The notes below the pieces were generated by a model, which was not told the origin of the DNA, did no database searches, and saw only the letters and a program-made list of their open reading frames with translations. The translations under genes were made by a program, and so were the position numbers. Positions 7,475-16,562 of a stretch of 55,607 nt of DNA are shown here, in pieces. Each line of letters opens with the position of its first letter. Position 1 is the first letter of the stretch. Source of the DNA: Myxococcales bacterium (lineage in GTDB: Bacteria > Myxococcota_A > UBA9160 > SMWR01); contig JABSQW010000118.1 of NCBI GenBank assembly GCA_013215605.1, positions 1 through 55,607 of the forward strand, in the 5' to 3' direction.

Positions 7475-9865
7475 CTACGGTCCACCCGCTGCGCGCGCCC
7501 GTCGGCGCTTGCGTCCGTCCGACGGGTCTGCCTCGAGATCGAAGGACAGGCGCGCGGCGATTCGGTCGACTTCGACCAGACGGACGCGGAGTCGGTCGCC
7601 GAGCCCGAAGCGACGACCGGACCTGCGGGCCGCGAGGGTGCGCCGCGCCTCGTCGAACACCAGACCCGAGGGAAGCTTCGAGAGGTGGACGAGCCCCTCG
7701 ACAAACGGCTCGTCGAGGGTCACGTACAGACCGTGGCGGGCGACGCCCGACACCGTGGCATCGAACCCCTCGCCACTGCGTTCGGCCATGCACGCGCAAC
7801 GCGCCATCTCGACGCGCTCGCGCTCGGCTTCGATCGCGAGTCGCTCGCGCCACGACACGCGCCCGGCGACCTGACGCGCCGTGTCGCTGCTCGGTCCATC
7901 ACCGCGTCGGCCTCCCGAGCCCGACGGCCGGTCGAGCTGCGCCTTCAGTGCGCGATGCACGAGCAGATCGGCGTAGCGACGGATGGGCGAGGTGAAATGG
8001 GTGTAGTGGGAGAATGCGAGGGCGAAGTGGCCGCGGTTCGCGACCGCGTAGCGAGCCTGGCGCATGCTGCGGAGCGCTGCCAGGTGGACGAGGCGCTCCT
8101 CGGGCCGACCGATCGCACGCTCGAGGGCCGCGGCCAGGACAGCCGCCGTGAAATCCGATGCGGGCTTTGCTTCGAGCAGGCCGAAGCTCGCGAGCAGCTC
8201 GCAGAGCTCGCCGACCGAGCGCTCGTCGGGGGGCTCGTGGATGCGGTAGACGGCTGGGCGGTCCGCCGCGTCGAGCACCTCGGCAACCGCTCGGTTCGCG
8301 GCGAGCATCGCCTCTTCGACCCCCCGGTGCGCGCGCGTGCGCTGCGCGCGGACCACGTCGACGACGCGGCCCGCGGCGTCGAGCACCACCTTGGGCTCGG
8401 GGAACTCGAAGTCGATCGCACCCGCGGCGCGTCGGCGCTTCGCGAGGCGTCCGGCGAGAACGCCGAGTGCGCGCACGCGCCTGGCCAGGGCCGTGTCGCT
8501 CGGGATCGCCGCACCGCCGCTCAGTGTCGTCGCGACGCCGCCACCCCCCATCAACGACGCCGCCTCCTGGTACACCAGGCGCGCGCGACTGCGGATCACG
8601 GCGGGATACAGGCTCCGCCGGCTCACCCGCATCCGCGCGTCGAAGGTGAGCTCCGCCACCATCGCGAGGCGCTCGCACTCGGGCCGCAGCGAGCAGACGT
8701 CCCCCGAGAGGCGCTCGGGCAACATCGGGAACGAGCGATCGGGGAAGTAGAGGCTGTTGCCCCGGCTCAGCGCCTCCCGATCGATGGCGCCACCGGGAGT
8801 CACGTAGTGCGAGACATCGGCGATGGCGACCCACAGCCGCGTCGTCGAGCCGCCCGACTCGACACAGATGGCGTCATCGAAGTCTCGCGCGCTGGCCGGG
8901 TCGATGGTGACGAAGTCGAGGTCCCGGAGATCCACGCGCCGATCGACTTCGGCTGCGGAGATCTGCTCATCGATGGCCTCCGCTTCGGCGAGCACTTCCC
9001 TCGGAAAGTCGACCGGCCAGCGGTGTCGCCACGCAACCGCGCGCGTGTCGGCCTCGGCGTCGCCCGGCACGCCGAGCACCGACGTCACACGAACGCGGGG
9101 CAGCGCGGAAACACCGCCCCGATCGCCGCGTCGCCTCGTCGGACGGGCGATCGGGGCGGCCACGACCACGTCGCCGTCGCGCGCAGCGCCCGACTCATCG
9201 CCGTCGACGAGCAGCGTCCAATCCGCATCGTCGCGATAGGGGGTCACGACGCCGCCTCCGCGCCGGCGCGAATAGATCCCGACCCAGGCGTCGCGCGAGC
9301 CGTCGAGGTTTTGCAGGATCTCGCCGCGTGGCGCCCGTCCCTGGATCGGACGCGAGCGGGGAAGCAGCAGCACCCGATCGCCCGACGAGGCCGCCGGGGC
9401 GGTGCGGCTCGCGAGCACCCGCCACTCGCGACCCCCGTCCTCGCGCAGCGTTCCCACGTCGCGCCCGCGTCCTCGCGCCGCCGGCTCGAACACGCCTTCG
9501 ACGAGGCCGTCGGGGCGGGTCGCGCGGAACCCGGCCGGGACGCGCTCGACATCGCCCTCGGCGACCAGCTCCGAGAGCAGCGCTCGCAGGCGTTTTGCAC
9601 CGTCGCGACCGACCCCGAAGACCCGCGCGATCTCGTCGGGCCGAACGGCCCGGCGCCGTCGAGCCCGCAGGAAAGCGAGGAGTCGCGCCGCGTCTACGCT
9701 GCCGCGGCCCTGGGAGGCCTTGCGGCTCCGATCGGAGGACTTTCGCCTCGGACGGTCTGACGGGCCCGATTGCGCCGATCGGGAGCCCGCGTCCGTGCGG
9801 CCCCCGCCGCGGCTCTGCGATCGCCGCGATCCCTGTTTCCCGCCGTCGCGCGGACGGCGACTCAC
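7475..9865 (-). CDS. rnr: Ribonuclease R (RNB-family 3'-5' exoribonuclease)
   Basis: The 796-aa protein degrades structured RNA from the 3' end. It has, in order, a very basic Ser/Arg/Gly-rich tail (residues 1-55), a winged-helix segment (about 60-110), cold-shock-like OB folds, the RNB catalytic domain with TIDPASARDFDDAICVE (metal-binding aspartates) and HYTHFTSPIRRYADLLVHRAL, and a C-terminal S1 domain starting near GEGFDATVSGVARHGLYVTL. The GTG start at 9865 overlaps the upstream stop as GTGA, which supports the long N-terminal tail as translated. Length matches RNase R rather than RNase II. It is last in the minus-strand run that includes the damaged genes next door. Confidence 0.95.
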   Translation of the reverse strand: MSRRPRDGGKQGSRRSQSRGGGRTDAGSRSAQSGPSDRPRRKSSDRSRKASQGRGSVDAARLLAFLRARRRRAVRPDEIARVFGVGRDGAKRLRALLSELVAEGDVERVPAGFRATRPDGLVEGVFEPAARGRGRDVGTLREDGGREWRVLASRTAPAASSGDRVLLLPRSRPIQGRAPRGEILQNLDGSRDAWVGIYSRRRGGGVVTPYRDDADWTLLVDGDESGAARDGDVVVAAPIARPTRRRGDRGGVSALPRVRVTSVLGVPGDAEADTRAVAWRHRWPVDFPREVLAEAEAIDEQISAAEVDRRVDLRDLDFVTIDPASARDFDDAICVESGGSTTRLWVAIADVSHYVTPGGAIDREALSRGNSLYFPDRSFPMLPERLSGDVCSLRPECERLAMVAELTFDARMRVSRRSLYPAVIRSRARLVYQEAASLMGGGGVATTLSGGAAIPSDTALARRVRALGVLAGRLAKRRRAAGAIDFEFPEPKVVLDAAGRVVDVVRAQRTRAHRGVEEAMLAANRAVAEVLDAADRPAVYRIHEPPDERSVGELCELLASFGLLEAKPASDFTAAVLAAALERAIGRPEERLVHLAALRSMRQARYAVANRGHFALAFSHYTHFTSPIRRYADLLVHRALKAQLDRPSGSGGRRGDGPSSDTARQVAGRVSWRERLAIEAERERVEMARCACMAERSGEGFDATVSGVARHGLYVTLDEPFVEGLVHLSKLPSGLVFDEARRTLAARRSGRRFGLGDRLRVRLVEVDRIAARLSFDLEADPSDGRKRRRARAAGGP

Positions 9866-10404
9866 GCGTCGAGCCGCTGGTAGATCATTTCACCCTTCGC
9901 ATGGTTGGCCTTCGGGAGCCGGGCCCGATGTGTCGTTCGGCGATCGTCGCGGACGACCTTCTCGATCTCGAATTCACCGACGCGCAGATGCGTCCCGCGG
10001 GTCCGGCTTTCGAATCTTTCGAGGCGTTCCGGCTCGGGCGCGTGGTAGAGCGTCTCGGGCGAGTTGTCCTGGATGCCGAAGCGCTCGAAGTACGGTTCGT
10101 CGACGAAGATCGCATGGACGCCGTTCTGCATGTGAACCACGAGCCGGTAGCCCTTCTTCCGGCCGAGATCGAAGAGCGACTGGAGACTCGCGCCGAACTC
10201 GACGCAGAACTTCTGCGTGGGTTCAATGAGCTCGAAGATCTTCTCGAGGACTCCGTCTCCTCCACTCTGCGAGAAAACCGAGCGCTCATGCTTCGCGAGG
10301 TCCACGCGCGCTACCGCGGCTGCGAGCTCCTCGCTCCGGGACGTTCCCGGACCGACCAGGAGCGCGGCCGCGCAGGCGAGAAGAAAGAGCGAGGAACGCA
10401 CCAC
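9862..10404 (-). CDS. Secreted FkbM-like (methyltransferase-related) protein, apparently internally deleted
   Basis: This 180-aa product has a clear signal peptide (FLLACAAALLVGPGTSRSEE). The body starts VFSQSGGDGVLEKIFELIEP then FCVEFGA, the opening of a family related to FkbM-type methyltransferases. From memory of that family, full-length members continue with a Rossmann core of over 100 residues before a late segment resembling GASLQSLFDLGRKKGYRLV and FVDEPYFERFGIQDNSPETLY. Here the two ends are joined directly at VEFGA/GASLQS. The family repeats FGA at both points, so an in-frame deletion between short direct repeats (around 10188-10200) is the likely cause. Start is GTG at 10404 (or 10401); the stop overlaps RNase R as GTGA. 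The residual protein probably has no SAM-binding core. Confidence 0.7.
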   Translation of the reverse strand: MVRSSLFLLACAAALLVGPGTSRSEELAAAVARVDLAKHERSVFSQSGGDGVLEKIFELIEPTQKFCVEFGASLQSLFDLGRKKGYRLVVHMQNGVHAIFVDEPYFERFGIQDNSPETLYHAPEPERLERFESRTRGTHLRVGEFEIEKVVRDDRRTTHRARLPKANHAKGEMIYQRLDA

Positions 10405-10410
10405 CGCTTC

Positions 10411-11420
10411 CTAGCCCTCCTCGACAACGCTGTCGAGAACACGCTCCCCGTTCCCAACCTTGGCGGGATGACGCGACCCGATCACGTAGCCCGGGACTTC
10501 GTCAACTGGCTCGAAGCCGGCTTCCATGAGCGCAGCTCCGAGCTCGCGGAACCCATGCGCCGATCGCGCGAGGCAGACGGTGGAAACCGCGTGCTCGCGC
10601 AGCTGTGGGGTCCACGACGGCGGAAGCCGCCAGCGGCGGTCGATGGCTCGCTCGACGGGAAACGCGAGCTTCGTCCGCCACTCGAATTCGTCCTCTCCGA
10701 TGCTCGGCCGGAGGATGTCGAGATAGAGACGCCGGGGCAGCACTGAGACGGGATGATCGCGCAGCGTGCCGATCCACACCGAGACCGGCTCGGGAACCAG
10801 CACCCGGCGCGAGGGCCCGGCCTGCGTCACCACTGCCAAGGCCGCTGCGAACTCGTTCGGCTTCACTTTCAGGCCGAGAAATTCGAAGCGCGTCGCGTTG
10901 GCGGAACTGTGGAGGAAGAACGGCGTGGTGCACGCACCCAGTCCAATCGCGATTCCGATCGCGGCGGCCCCGCCCAGCAGCGGGTGAGCGCTCGCCAGCA
11001 CACCGACGGCCAGCGTGGGCGCGGAGCGCCACGCCCACGGGAGCACAGCGAGCATCTCGAACGACACCACGCGGTAGACGGGCAGGATGATCGACAGGCC
11101 GGGGATGCCGTGGAGCGCGTCGGAGCTCAAGATCGGCACGCCGGGATGGTCGAGCGCCTACACCGTGAAGCTCACGTACAGGGGATCGTCGATACTGGCG
11201 CGGTGAAAGAGCAGCTGCGACGCCGCTCCGACAGCCACGAAGAGCCACAGGGTCGTCCGCCAGGCGCGATCCCGCCTCACGGGCGGATCGGGCGGGGCGG
11301 ATTGCGAGCGAATTTCCGTAAACAGCCCGAACACGAGCAGGGCGACCGATCCCAGCCAGACCCACTCGAGGCACCGTCGAGTGGATCCTCGCGACGCAGT
11401 GGCGGCGCCTCCGGGAGAAA
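10411..11420 (-). pseudogene. Decayed polytopic membrane protein gene (DUF6077-like), with amber codon and missing 5' end
   Basis: A coding-like frame runs from about 11420 down to the TAG at 10411 but is broken by an in-frame TAG at 11158-11160. Upstream of it are two membrane segments (WVWLGSVALLVFGLF and TTLWLFVAVGAASQLLF) and IDDPLYVSFTV. The frame then continues ALDHPGVPILSSDALHGIPG and LPVYRVVSFEMLA. The join V-stop-ALDHP suggests a CAG (Gln) codon changed to TAG. No start codon exists before the first membrane segment, so the 5' end is missing; tRNA-Leu(CAG) begins about 30 bases further on. The part after the amber codon could restart at GTG 11139 (242 aa). The family assignment is from memory of DUF6077-type proteins and is tentative. 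Confidence 0.6.
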
Positions 11421-11450
11421 ACGGGAACGGGTTTGGGAGGTTATGGCGGG

Positions 11451-11534
11451 TGCCCGGGACTGGAGTCGAACCAGCACGGCCTTTCGACCACTAGGTCCTG
11501 AACCTAGCGCGTCTACCAATTTCGCCACCCGGGC
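11451..11534 (-). tRNA. tRNA-Leu (anticodon CAG)
   Basis: The minus strand folds as an 84-base class II tRNA. Acceptor arms are GCCCGGG and CCCGGGC with discriminator A. The D-arm region reads TGGCGAAATTGGTAGACGC, and the anticodon stem CTAGG/CCTAG encloses loop TTCAGGA giving anticodon CAG. A variable arm (TGGTCGAAAGGCC) and T-arm GGTTCGACTCC complete it. CCA is not encoded. It reads leucine CUG codons, which are frequent in this GC-rich DNA. Confidence 0.97.
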
Positions 11535-11545
11535 AGCCGCACGAG

Positions 11546-11574
11546 AATCTAGAGGGGTACAGGGGAGAAGGCAA
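11546..11574 (-). promoter_or_regulatory. Predicted sigma70-type promoter of tRNA-Leu(CAG)
   Basis: On the minus strand TTGCCT is followed after exactly 17 bases by TAGATT, whose end lies 11 bases before the mature tRNA. Each hexamer matches four of six consensus positions. The tRNA-Leu(GAG) gene later in the window has the same layout (TTGCGC, 17 bases, TAGGTT), which supports both. Confidence 0.5.
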
Positions 11575-11670
11575 TCAGCCCGCTCGGATGACCTTGACCC
11601 CCTTCCCGTCGCGCCTAGCCTTCCTGCATTCGGAGGGGCTCCCAGCGAGCCCGAGCGAGTTGGGGGTTCC

Positions 11671-14166
11671 GTGGCGGGTTCGCAGAGCGACATCGAGACC
11701 CAGCGAGTGCTCGTAGCCGGCCAGGAGAGCCTCGAGATCCCGACGATCCTTCCGGTCCTCCCGGTGCGTGACGTCGTGGTGTTCCCGGGCGTGACCGTGC
11801 CGCTCGCCATCGGCCGCCAGAAGTCTCTCGCGGCCCTCGACGCGGCGGGTCCCGGCGGCTTCATGGTCGTGGCCACGCAACGAGATCCCGGAACCGAAGA
11901 CCCGCGCCGCGATGACCTCTATGGGGTCGGATGCGTGGTTCGGGTGATTCGAGTCATCGACGCGCGGCGCGACGGCAGGCAGGCCGTCGTGGTGGGTGTG
12001 CTGCGCACGAAGCTCGGGGAGCTCCTCAGCGTCGAGCCGGCCCTTTCGACCCGCCTCGACGCCCTCGAGGACATCGACTCGGATCCCGAGCGCCGCGACG
12101 GGCTGTGGCGGCGCGCCGTCGCTCTCGCGACACAGGTCATCGATCTCCACGACGACTATCCCGACGAGTGGAAGGAGTTCGTGTCCGGCATTCCGACCGC
12201 CGGCCTCATGGCCGACATCATCGGCTCGACGCTCCCGATGCCGCCCGAGGACAAGGTCGCTCTGCTGGGTCAACCCGATGCGGCCCAGAGGCTCGAGCGC
12301 ATCGTGGTCCACCTCGAGCGCGAGGTGACGATCGCCCAAACCCAGCGCGAGCTCAGCAGCGAGGCCGTGGGCGACGAATTGGAGCCCGAGCGGCGTGCGC
12401 GACTGCTGCGGCGGCGCATGCGCGAAATCGAGGAGGAGATCGGCGAGGGCGACCCCGGCATCCGCGAGGCCGAGGAATTGCGCGAGAAGCTCGAGGCTGC
12501 CCGGCTCCCGGAAGCCGCGCGCACTCAGGCCGAGCGCGAGCTGCAGCGCCTCGCCGCCCTTCCCCAACACGCGCCCGATCGCCACCTGATCCGTACGTAC
12601 GTCGAGTGGATGATCGACCTGCCGTGGTCGGTCGAGACGGACGACAAGCTCGAACTCCCGGCCGCGCGCGAGATCCTCGATGCCGACCACCACGACCTCG
12701 AGAAGGTGAAGGACCGGATCCTCGAGTTCCTCGCGGTGCGAAAGCTCGCCCACGAGGCGAAGAGCCCGATCCTCTGCTTCGTGGGTCCGCCGGGGGTCGG
12801 CAAGACGTCACTCGGTCGTTCGGTCGCGCGCGCGATGGGGAGGAAGTTCGCGCGAGCTTCGCTCGGCGGCGTTCGCGACGAAGCGGAGATCCGCGGACAC
12901 CGGCGGACCTACGTCGGCGCGATGCCGGGTCGCATTCTGCAGAGCCTGAAACGCGCGGGCTCGCGCAATCCTGTGTTCCTGCTGGACGAGATCGACAAGC
13001 TCGGCGCCGACTTCCGGGGCGACCCCTCCTCGGCGCTCCTGGAGGTCCTCGACCCGGAACAGAACCACGCGTTCAGCGATCACTACATCGAAGTCCCCTT
13101 CGACCTCTCCCACGTGTTGTTCATCGCCACCGCGAACACGCTCGCGACCGTTCCTCCGGCCCTCCTCGATCGTATGGAAGTCATCGAACTGCCTGGCTAC
13201 ACGGAGAACGACAAGCACGTGATCGCCAGGCGGCACCTCGTTCCGAAACAGCTCGAGGCTCACGGGCTCACCGAAGACCTGATCAGCGTGACCGACGCGG
13301 CCATCGATCGCGTCGTCCAGGAATACACGCGCGAGGCCGGCGTCCGAAACCTCGATCGCCAGATCGCAACCCTCATGAGGAAATGCGCGCACAAGCTCGC
13401 ACCGCAGCTGGCCGCCCTCGCCGCCTCCGAGGCGGCAGCTCCGACCACGGCGAAGTCCCCGGCGCCCGACGAGTCGCTGTCGCTTCCCGCCGGCCCCGTC
13501 GTGGCGAACGCGATCGAGCCGATCGAGATCGATGCCGACTTCGTGGTGAACGCGCTCGGCGCTCCGCCCCACCTGCCGGAGACTGCCGAGCGCACCGTGC
13601 TCCCCGGCGTCGCGGTGGGCCTCGCGACCACGAGCCACGGCGGCGACATCCTGTTCATCGAAGCCACGATCATCACCGGTGGCGAAGGCGTGCGGCTGCG
13701 CCTCACGGGACAGCTCGGTGACGTCATGCGCGAGTCCGCTGAGGCCGCGCTGTCGTGGGTTCGGTCGAACGCCGAAAGCCTCGGTCTCGACGGCGAAGCG
13801 CTATCCGCGTCCGAGATCCACCTCCACGTGCCGTCGGGTGCCGTCCCCAAGGACGGGCCGTCGGCGGGCATCGCCCTCGCCACCGCCCTCGTCTCGGCGC
13901 TCTCCGGCCGACGCGCACGCGGTCACGTCGCGATGACCGGCGAAATCTCGCTGCGCGGCAAGGTCCTGCCCGTGGGCGGGATCAAAGCCAAGGTGCTGGC
14001 GGCCTCGCGGGCGGGGATCGAGGTCGTGATCCTCCCGCGCCGCAACCAGAAGGACCTGGTCGAACTCCCGGAAGAGGTCCTCGAGAAGATCCGCATCGAA
14101 ACCGTCGATGGGATCGAGGAGGCCCTCGCCCTCGCTCTCGAAGAATCCCCCGCAGCGTCTGACTGA
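11671..14166 (+). CDS. lon: ATP-dependent protease Lon (first copy, 831 aa)
   Basis: This protein degrades misfolded and regulatory proteins in the cytoplasm. It has the N-terminal substrate domain (ILPVLPVRDVVVFPG), an AAA+ module with Walker A FVGPPGVGKTS, Walker B VFLLDEIDK and arginine-finger region, and a C-terminal protease domain. The catalytic Ser lies in [10 protein letters not shown] and the dyad Lys in GGIKAKVL. A Pro/Ala/Ser-rich insert of about 40 residues (AASEAAAPTTAKSPAPDE) separates the AAA+ lid from the protease domain and is absent from the second Lon copy. The GTG at 11671 is chosen because the frame upstream runs through the tRNA gene. It stands alone on the plus strand and converges on the GT4 gene. 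Confidence 0.95.
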   Translation: MAGSQSDIETQRVLVAGQESLEIPTILPVLPVRDVVVFPGVTVPLAIGRQKSLAALDAAGPGGFMVVATQRDPGTEDPRRDDLYGVGCVVRVIRVIDARRDGRQAVVVGVLRTKLGELLSVEPALSTRLDALEDIDSDPERRDGLWRRAVALATQVIDLHDDYPDEWKEFVSGIPTAGLMADIIGSTLPMPPEDKVALLGQPDAAQRLERIVVHLEREVTIAQTQRELSSEAVGDELEPERRARLLRRRMREIEEEIGEGDPGIREAEELREKLEAARLPEAARTQAERELQRLAALPQHAPDRHLIRTYVEWMIDLPWSVETDDKLELPAAREILDADHHDLEKVKDRILEFLAVRKLAHEAKSPILCFVGPPGVGKTSLGRSVARAMGRKFARASLGGVRDEAEIRGHRRTYVGAMPGRILQSLKRAGSRNPVFLLDEIDKLGADFRGDPSSALLEVLDPEQNHAFSDHYIEVPFDLSHVLFIATANTLATVPPALLDRMEVIELPGYTENDKHVIARRHLVPKQLEAHGLTEDLISVTDAAIDRVVQEYTREAGVRNLDRQIATLMRKCAHKLAPQLAALAASEAAAPTTAKSPAPDESLSLPAGPVVANAIEPIEIDADFVVNALGAPPHLPETAERTVLPGVAVGLATTSHGGDILFIEATIITGGEGVRLRLTGQLGDVMRESAEAALSWVRSNAESLGLDGEALSASEIHLHVPSGAVPKDGPSAGIALATALVSALSGRRARGHVAMTGEISLRGKVLPVGGIKAKVLAASRAGIEVVILPRRNQKDLVELPEEVLEKIRIETVDGIEEALALALEESPAASD

Positions 14167-14228
14167 CGGCTGCGACTGCGGGCGTCACGCTGGGGGCTTC
14201 CCGCCACCTCCATCCGAGAGTCCCACCG

Positions 14229-15353
14229 CTACGAACGGTGGAGCGTGGCGGCGATTTCGCGGTCGATGCCCTCGCGAAAACACTGCGGGGCGAAGCGCAT
14301 CGCGTGGGCGCGCAGGGTCGCGGGATCGAAGGCGCGTTCGACACGCTCGAATTCCCGAACTGCGTTGGCGGCGGCAGCCGGGGTCTGTGGCTCGAACCAG
14401 AGCCCCGTCGACTCGGCGACCGTGCGCCCCTCCACGACTCCGAGCACCGTCTCGAGGGCGCCGCCGCGACCGAAGGCGATCACCGGGCGCCCCGCGGCCT
14501 GCACCTCGACGGGGATCATTCCGAAATCCTCGTCGCCCGGGAACAACAGGGCACGACAGCTGGCGTAGAGATCGGCAAGCTCGGCGTCGTCGACCCGCCC
14601 GACGAACTCGACGTTCGCGGGCGCCCGGGCTTCGAGCCGGCGCCGCGCCGGACCATCTCCCGCCACGACCAGGCGATAGCCGGTGCCGAGTTCGCGAAAC
14701 GCCTCCACGGCCACGTCCTCCCGTTTGTACGCCACGAAGCCACCCACGACGAGAAAGAAATTCTCCGGTTCCTTTCCGTTGGGCCGGAAGCGATCGACGG
14801 CCACCGGCGGGTAGACGACCTCGGCCTCGCGGTCGTAGATGCGGCGGATTCGGTTCGCGACGTTCTGTGAGCACGCCGTGAACCGCGTCACGCGATCGGG
14901 CCGGCTGGTTCGCAGATCGAAGGCGCGCAGGTAGGCGACCAGCGGTGCAGCCAGAGCCCGCTTGAGGCCGCGTCCCAGGTAGACGTCGGCCTGGTCCCAG
15001 ACATACCGCATGGGCGTGAAGCAGTAGGAGAGGTGGGGCGTTCCCGGCGCCACTCGCACCCCCTTGGCCACCGCGTGACTCGTCGACAACACCAGGTCGT
15101 AATCCGAAAGCCGCTTCGCCTCGATGGCGAGGGGCAAGAGCGGGAGCAGCTTGCGATAGTGGCGTGCCGCACCGGGCAGGCGCGAGAGCACACTCGCCTC
15201 GATCGCGAGCGATTCGATGCGCTCCGATGTGCTGCCCGGCACGAAGACCAGGGTGTGGAGATCGGCGTCGGGAAACATGCCCGCGAGCTCGTGGAGCACC
15301 CGCTCCCCGCCACGCATTCCCGTCAGCCAGTCGTGAACCAGCGCAACGCGCAT
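14229..15353 (-). CDS. GT4-family glycosyltransferase
   Basis: The 374-aa GT-B enzyme starts MRVALVHDWLTGMRGGERVL, the typical donor-independent N-terminal loop of polysaccharide GT4 enzymes. It contains YVWDQADVYL, PPVAVDRFRPNG, FLVVGGFVAYKREDVAVEAF and VVAGDGPARRRLEA. The E-x7-E type donor site PGDEDFGMIPVEVQAAGRPV (Glu in DEDFGMIPVE) follows. It probably adds a sugar to a lipid-linked repeat unit at the cytoplasmic membrane. The ATG at 15353 is preferred to a TTG at 15389 on family alignment. It is the third gene of a polysaccharide trio with the DegT aminotransferase and the initiating transferase. The sugar donor cannot be read from the sequence. Confidence 0.9.
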   Translation of the reverse strand: MRVALVHDWLTGMRGGERVLHELAGMFPDADLHTLVFVPGSTSERIESLAIEASVLSRLPGAARHYRKLLPLLPLAIEAKRLSDYDLVLSTSHAVAKGVRVAPGTPHLSYCFTPMRYVWDQADVYLGRGLKRALAAPLVAYLRAFDLRTSRPDRVTRFTACSQNVANRIRRIYDREAEVVYPPVAVDRFRPNGKEPENFFLVVGGFVAYKREDVAVEAFRELGTGYRLVVAGDGPARRRLEARAPANVEFVGRVDDAELADLYASCRALLFPGDEDFGMIPVEVQAAGRPVIAFGRGGALETVLGVVEGRTVAESTGLWFEPQTPAAAANAVREFERVERAFDPATLRAHAMRFAPQCFREGIDREIAATLHRS

Positions 15354-15455
15354 CCCGCGAGATCGTGACCCGAGAATCGAGTCCCGCAAGCGCGAAGTGA
15401 GGCGAAGCCCAGCGGAAGCTTTTGGGCGGTCTTCGCCCGCCGAACCCCAGCCGAG

Positions 15456-16562
15456 CTAGACGGCGGCGTGCACCACCTCGGCTACGTAACGAATATCGTC
15501 GGGCGAGCAGCTCCAGTGAACCGGCACCGAGAGCGCTTCGGCGCACGCGCGCTCCGCGTTCGGGCGCGCGCCTTCGCACAGCATCGCATCGCCGAGCGCC
15601 GGCTCTCGGTACGCCGGTACGGGATAGTAGCGGCGCGCTTCGATGCCGTGGTCGCGAAGCGCGTCTCTCACTGCTTCCGGATCCGGCGTGCGCAGCGTGT
15701 ACTGGCTCCACACCGGCTCCGAGTCGCGCGCCGTCCCGGGCAGCACGACACGAGCGCAGTCCGTCAGCGCCGCGTCGAACAGAGCCGCGTTGCGCGTGCG
15801 AAGCGTCGTCCAGTCTTTGAGCCACGGCAGCTTCGCGGACAGCGCCGCAGCCTGCACGGAGTCGAGTCGCGACGTCGTACCGACCCTCGCGTAGACGCCG
15901 GCGCCGTCGCGTCCGTGAATGCGCAGCGCGCGCAGCGTCTCCGCGAGCTCGGCGTCGTTCGTGGTCACACAGCCGGCGTCGCCAACCGCGCCGAGATTCT
16001 TCGACGGGTAGAAGCTGAAGCAGCCCACGTCGCCGAAAGAACCCGCCGGCCGGCCCCCGCGCGATGCTCCGATCGCCTGGGCGGCGTCCTCGACGATCGG
16101 AAGGTCGTGGGCGTCGGCAACCGCGCGGATCGCTTCCAGATTCGCGCAGTGACCGAACAGGTGCACCGGGAGCAGCGCGCGCGTGCGCGGCGTGATCACG
16201 GCGTCGAGGCTCGCGGCGTCGAGATTGAACCCGTCGGCTTCGATATCGCCGAAGACGGGGCGCGCGCCCACCCACAGAATGGCGTCCACCGTCGCGAAGA
16301 ACGTGAACGGGGTCGTCACCACCTCATCGCCGGCGCCCACGCCGAGCGCTCGCAGGGCGAGCGCGAGGGCTTCCGTGCCGGAGCCGACCCCGATCGCGAA
16401 GTCCGTGCCGACGAGTTCCGCCATCTCCGCTTCGAAGCGCGGCGTCTCCCCGCCGAGGACGTACTCATTCGAGCGCAATACGCGAAGCACAGCGGCTTCG
16501 ACGGCAGGTCCGACGGCCTCGTACTCAGCGGACAGATTGGCGATCGGGATCTGCCACCCCAT
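15456..16562 (-). CDS. DegT/DnrJ/EryC1-family sugar aminotransferase
   Basis: The 368-aa PLP enzyme transfers an amino group to a nucleotide-linked keto-sugar. Visible signatures are IPIANLSAEYEAV at the start, GSGTEALALALRALGVGAGDEVVTTPFTFFA, the cofactor-contact EDAAQAIGA, and SFYPSKNLGAVGDAG with the Schiff-base lysine, then GTTSRLDSVQAA and the late YYPVPAYREP segment. The ATG start overlaps the stop of the sugar-phosphate transferase (ATGA), so translation is coupled. It probably makes an amino sugar for the surface polysaccharide begun by that transferase. The closest roles are WecE/VioA/PglE-like; the exact substrate is unknown. Confidence 0.92.
   Translation of the reverse strand: MGWQIPIANLSAEYEAVGPAVEAAVLRVLRSNEYVLGGETPRFEAEMAELVGTDFAIGVGSGTEALALALRALGVGAGDEVVTTPFTFFATVDAILWVGARPVFGDIEADGFNLDAASLDAVITPRTRALLPVHLFGHCANLEAIRAVADAHDLPIVEDAAQAIGASRGGRPAGSFGDVGCFSFYPSKNLGAVGDAGCVTTNDAELAETLRALRIHGRDGAGVYARVGTTSRLDSVQAAALSAKLPWLKDWTTLRTRNAALFDAALTDCARVVLPGTARDSEPVWSQYTLRTPDPEAVRDALRDHGIEARRYYPVPAYREPALGDAMLCEGARPNAERACAEALSVPVHWSCSPDDIRYVAEVVHAAV

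Noticed and set aside
6671-9760. Long plus-strand frame crossing the aminotransferase and the antisense of RNase R
   Set aside because: It is a low-complexity Arg-rich translation spanning two well-supported genes in other frames.
10753-11670. N-terminal extension of the first Lon by about 300 residues
   Set aside because: The extension would be translated through tRNA-Leu(CAG) and an antisense membrane gene. The Lon domain starts just after GTG 11671.
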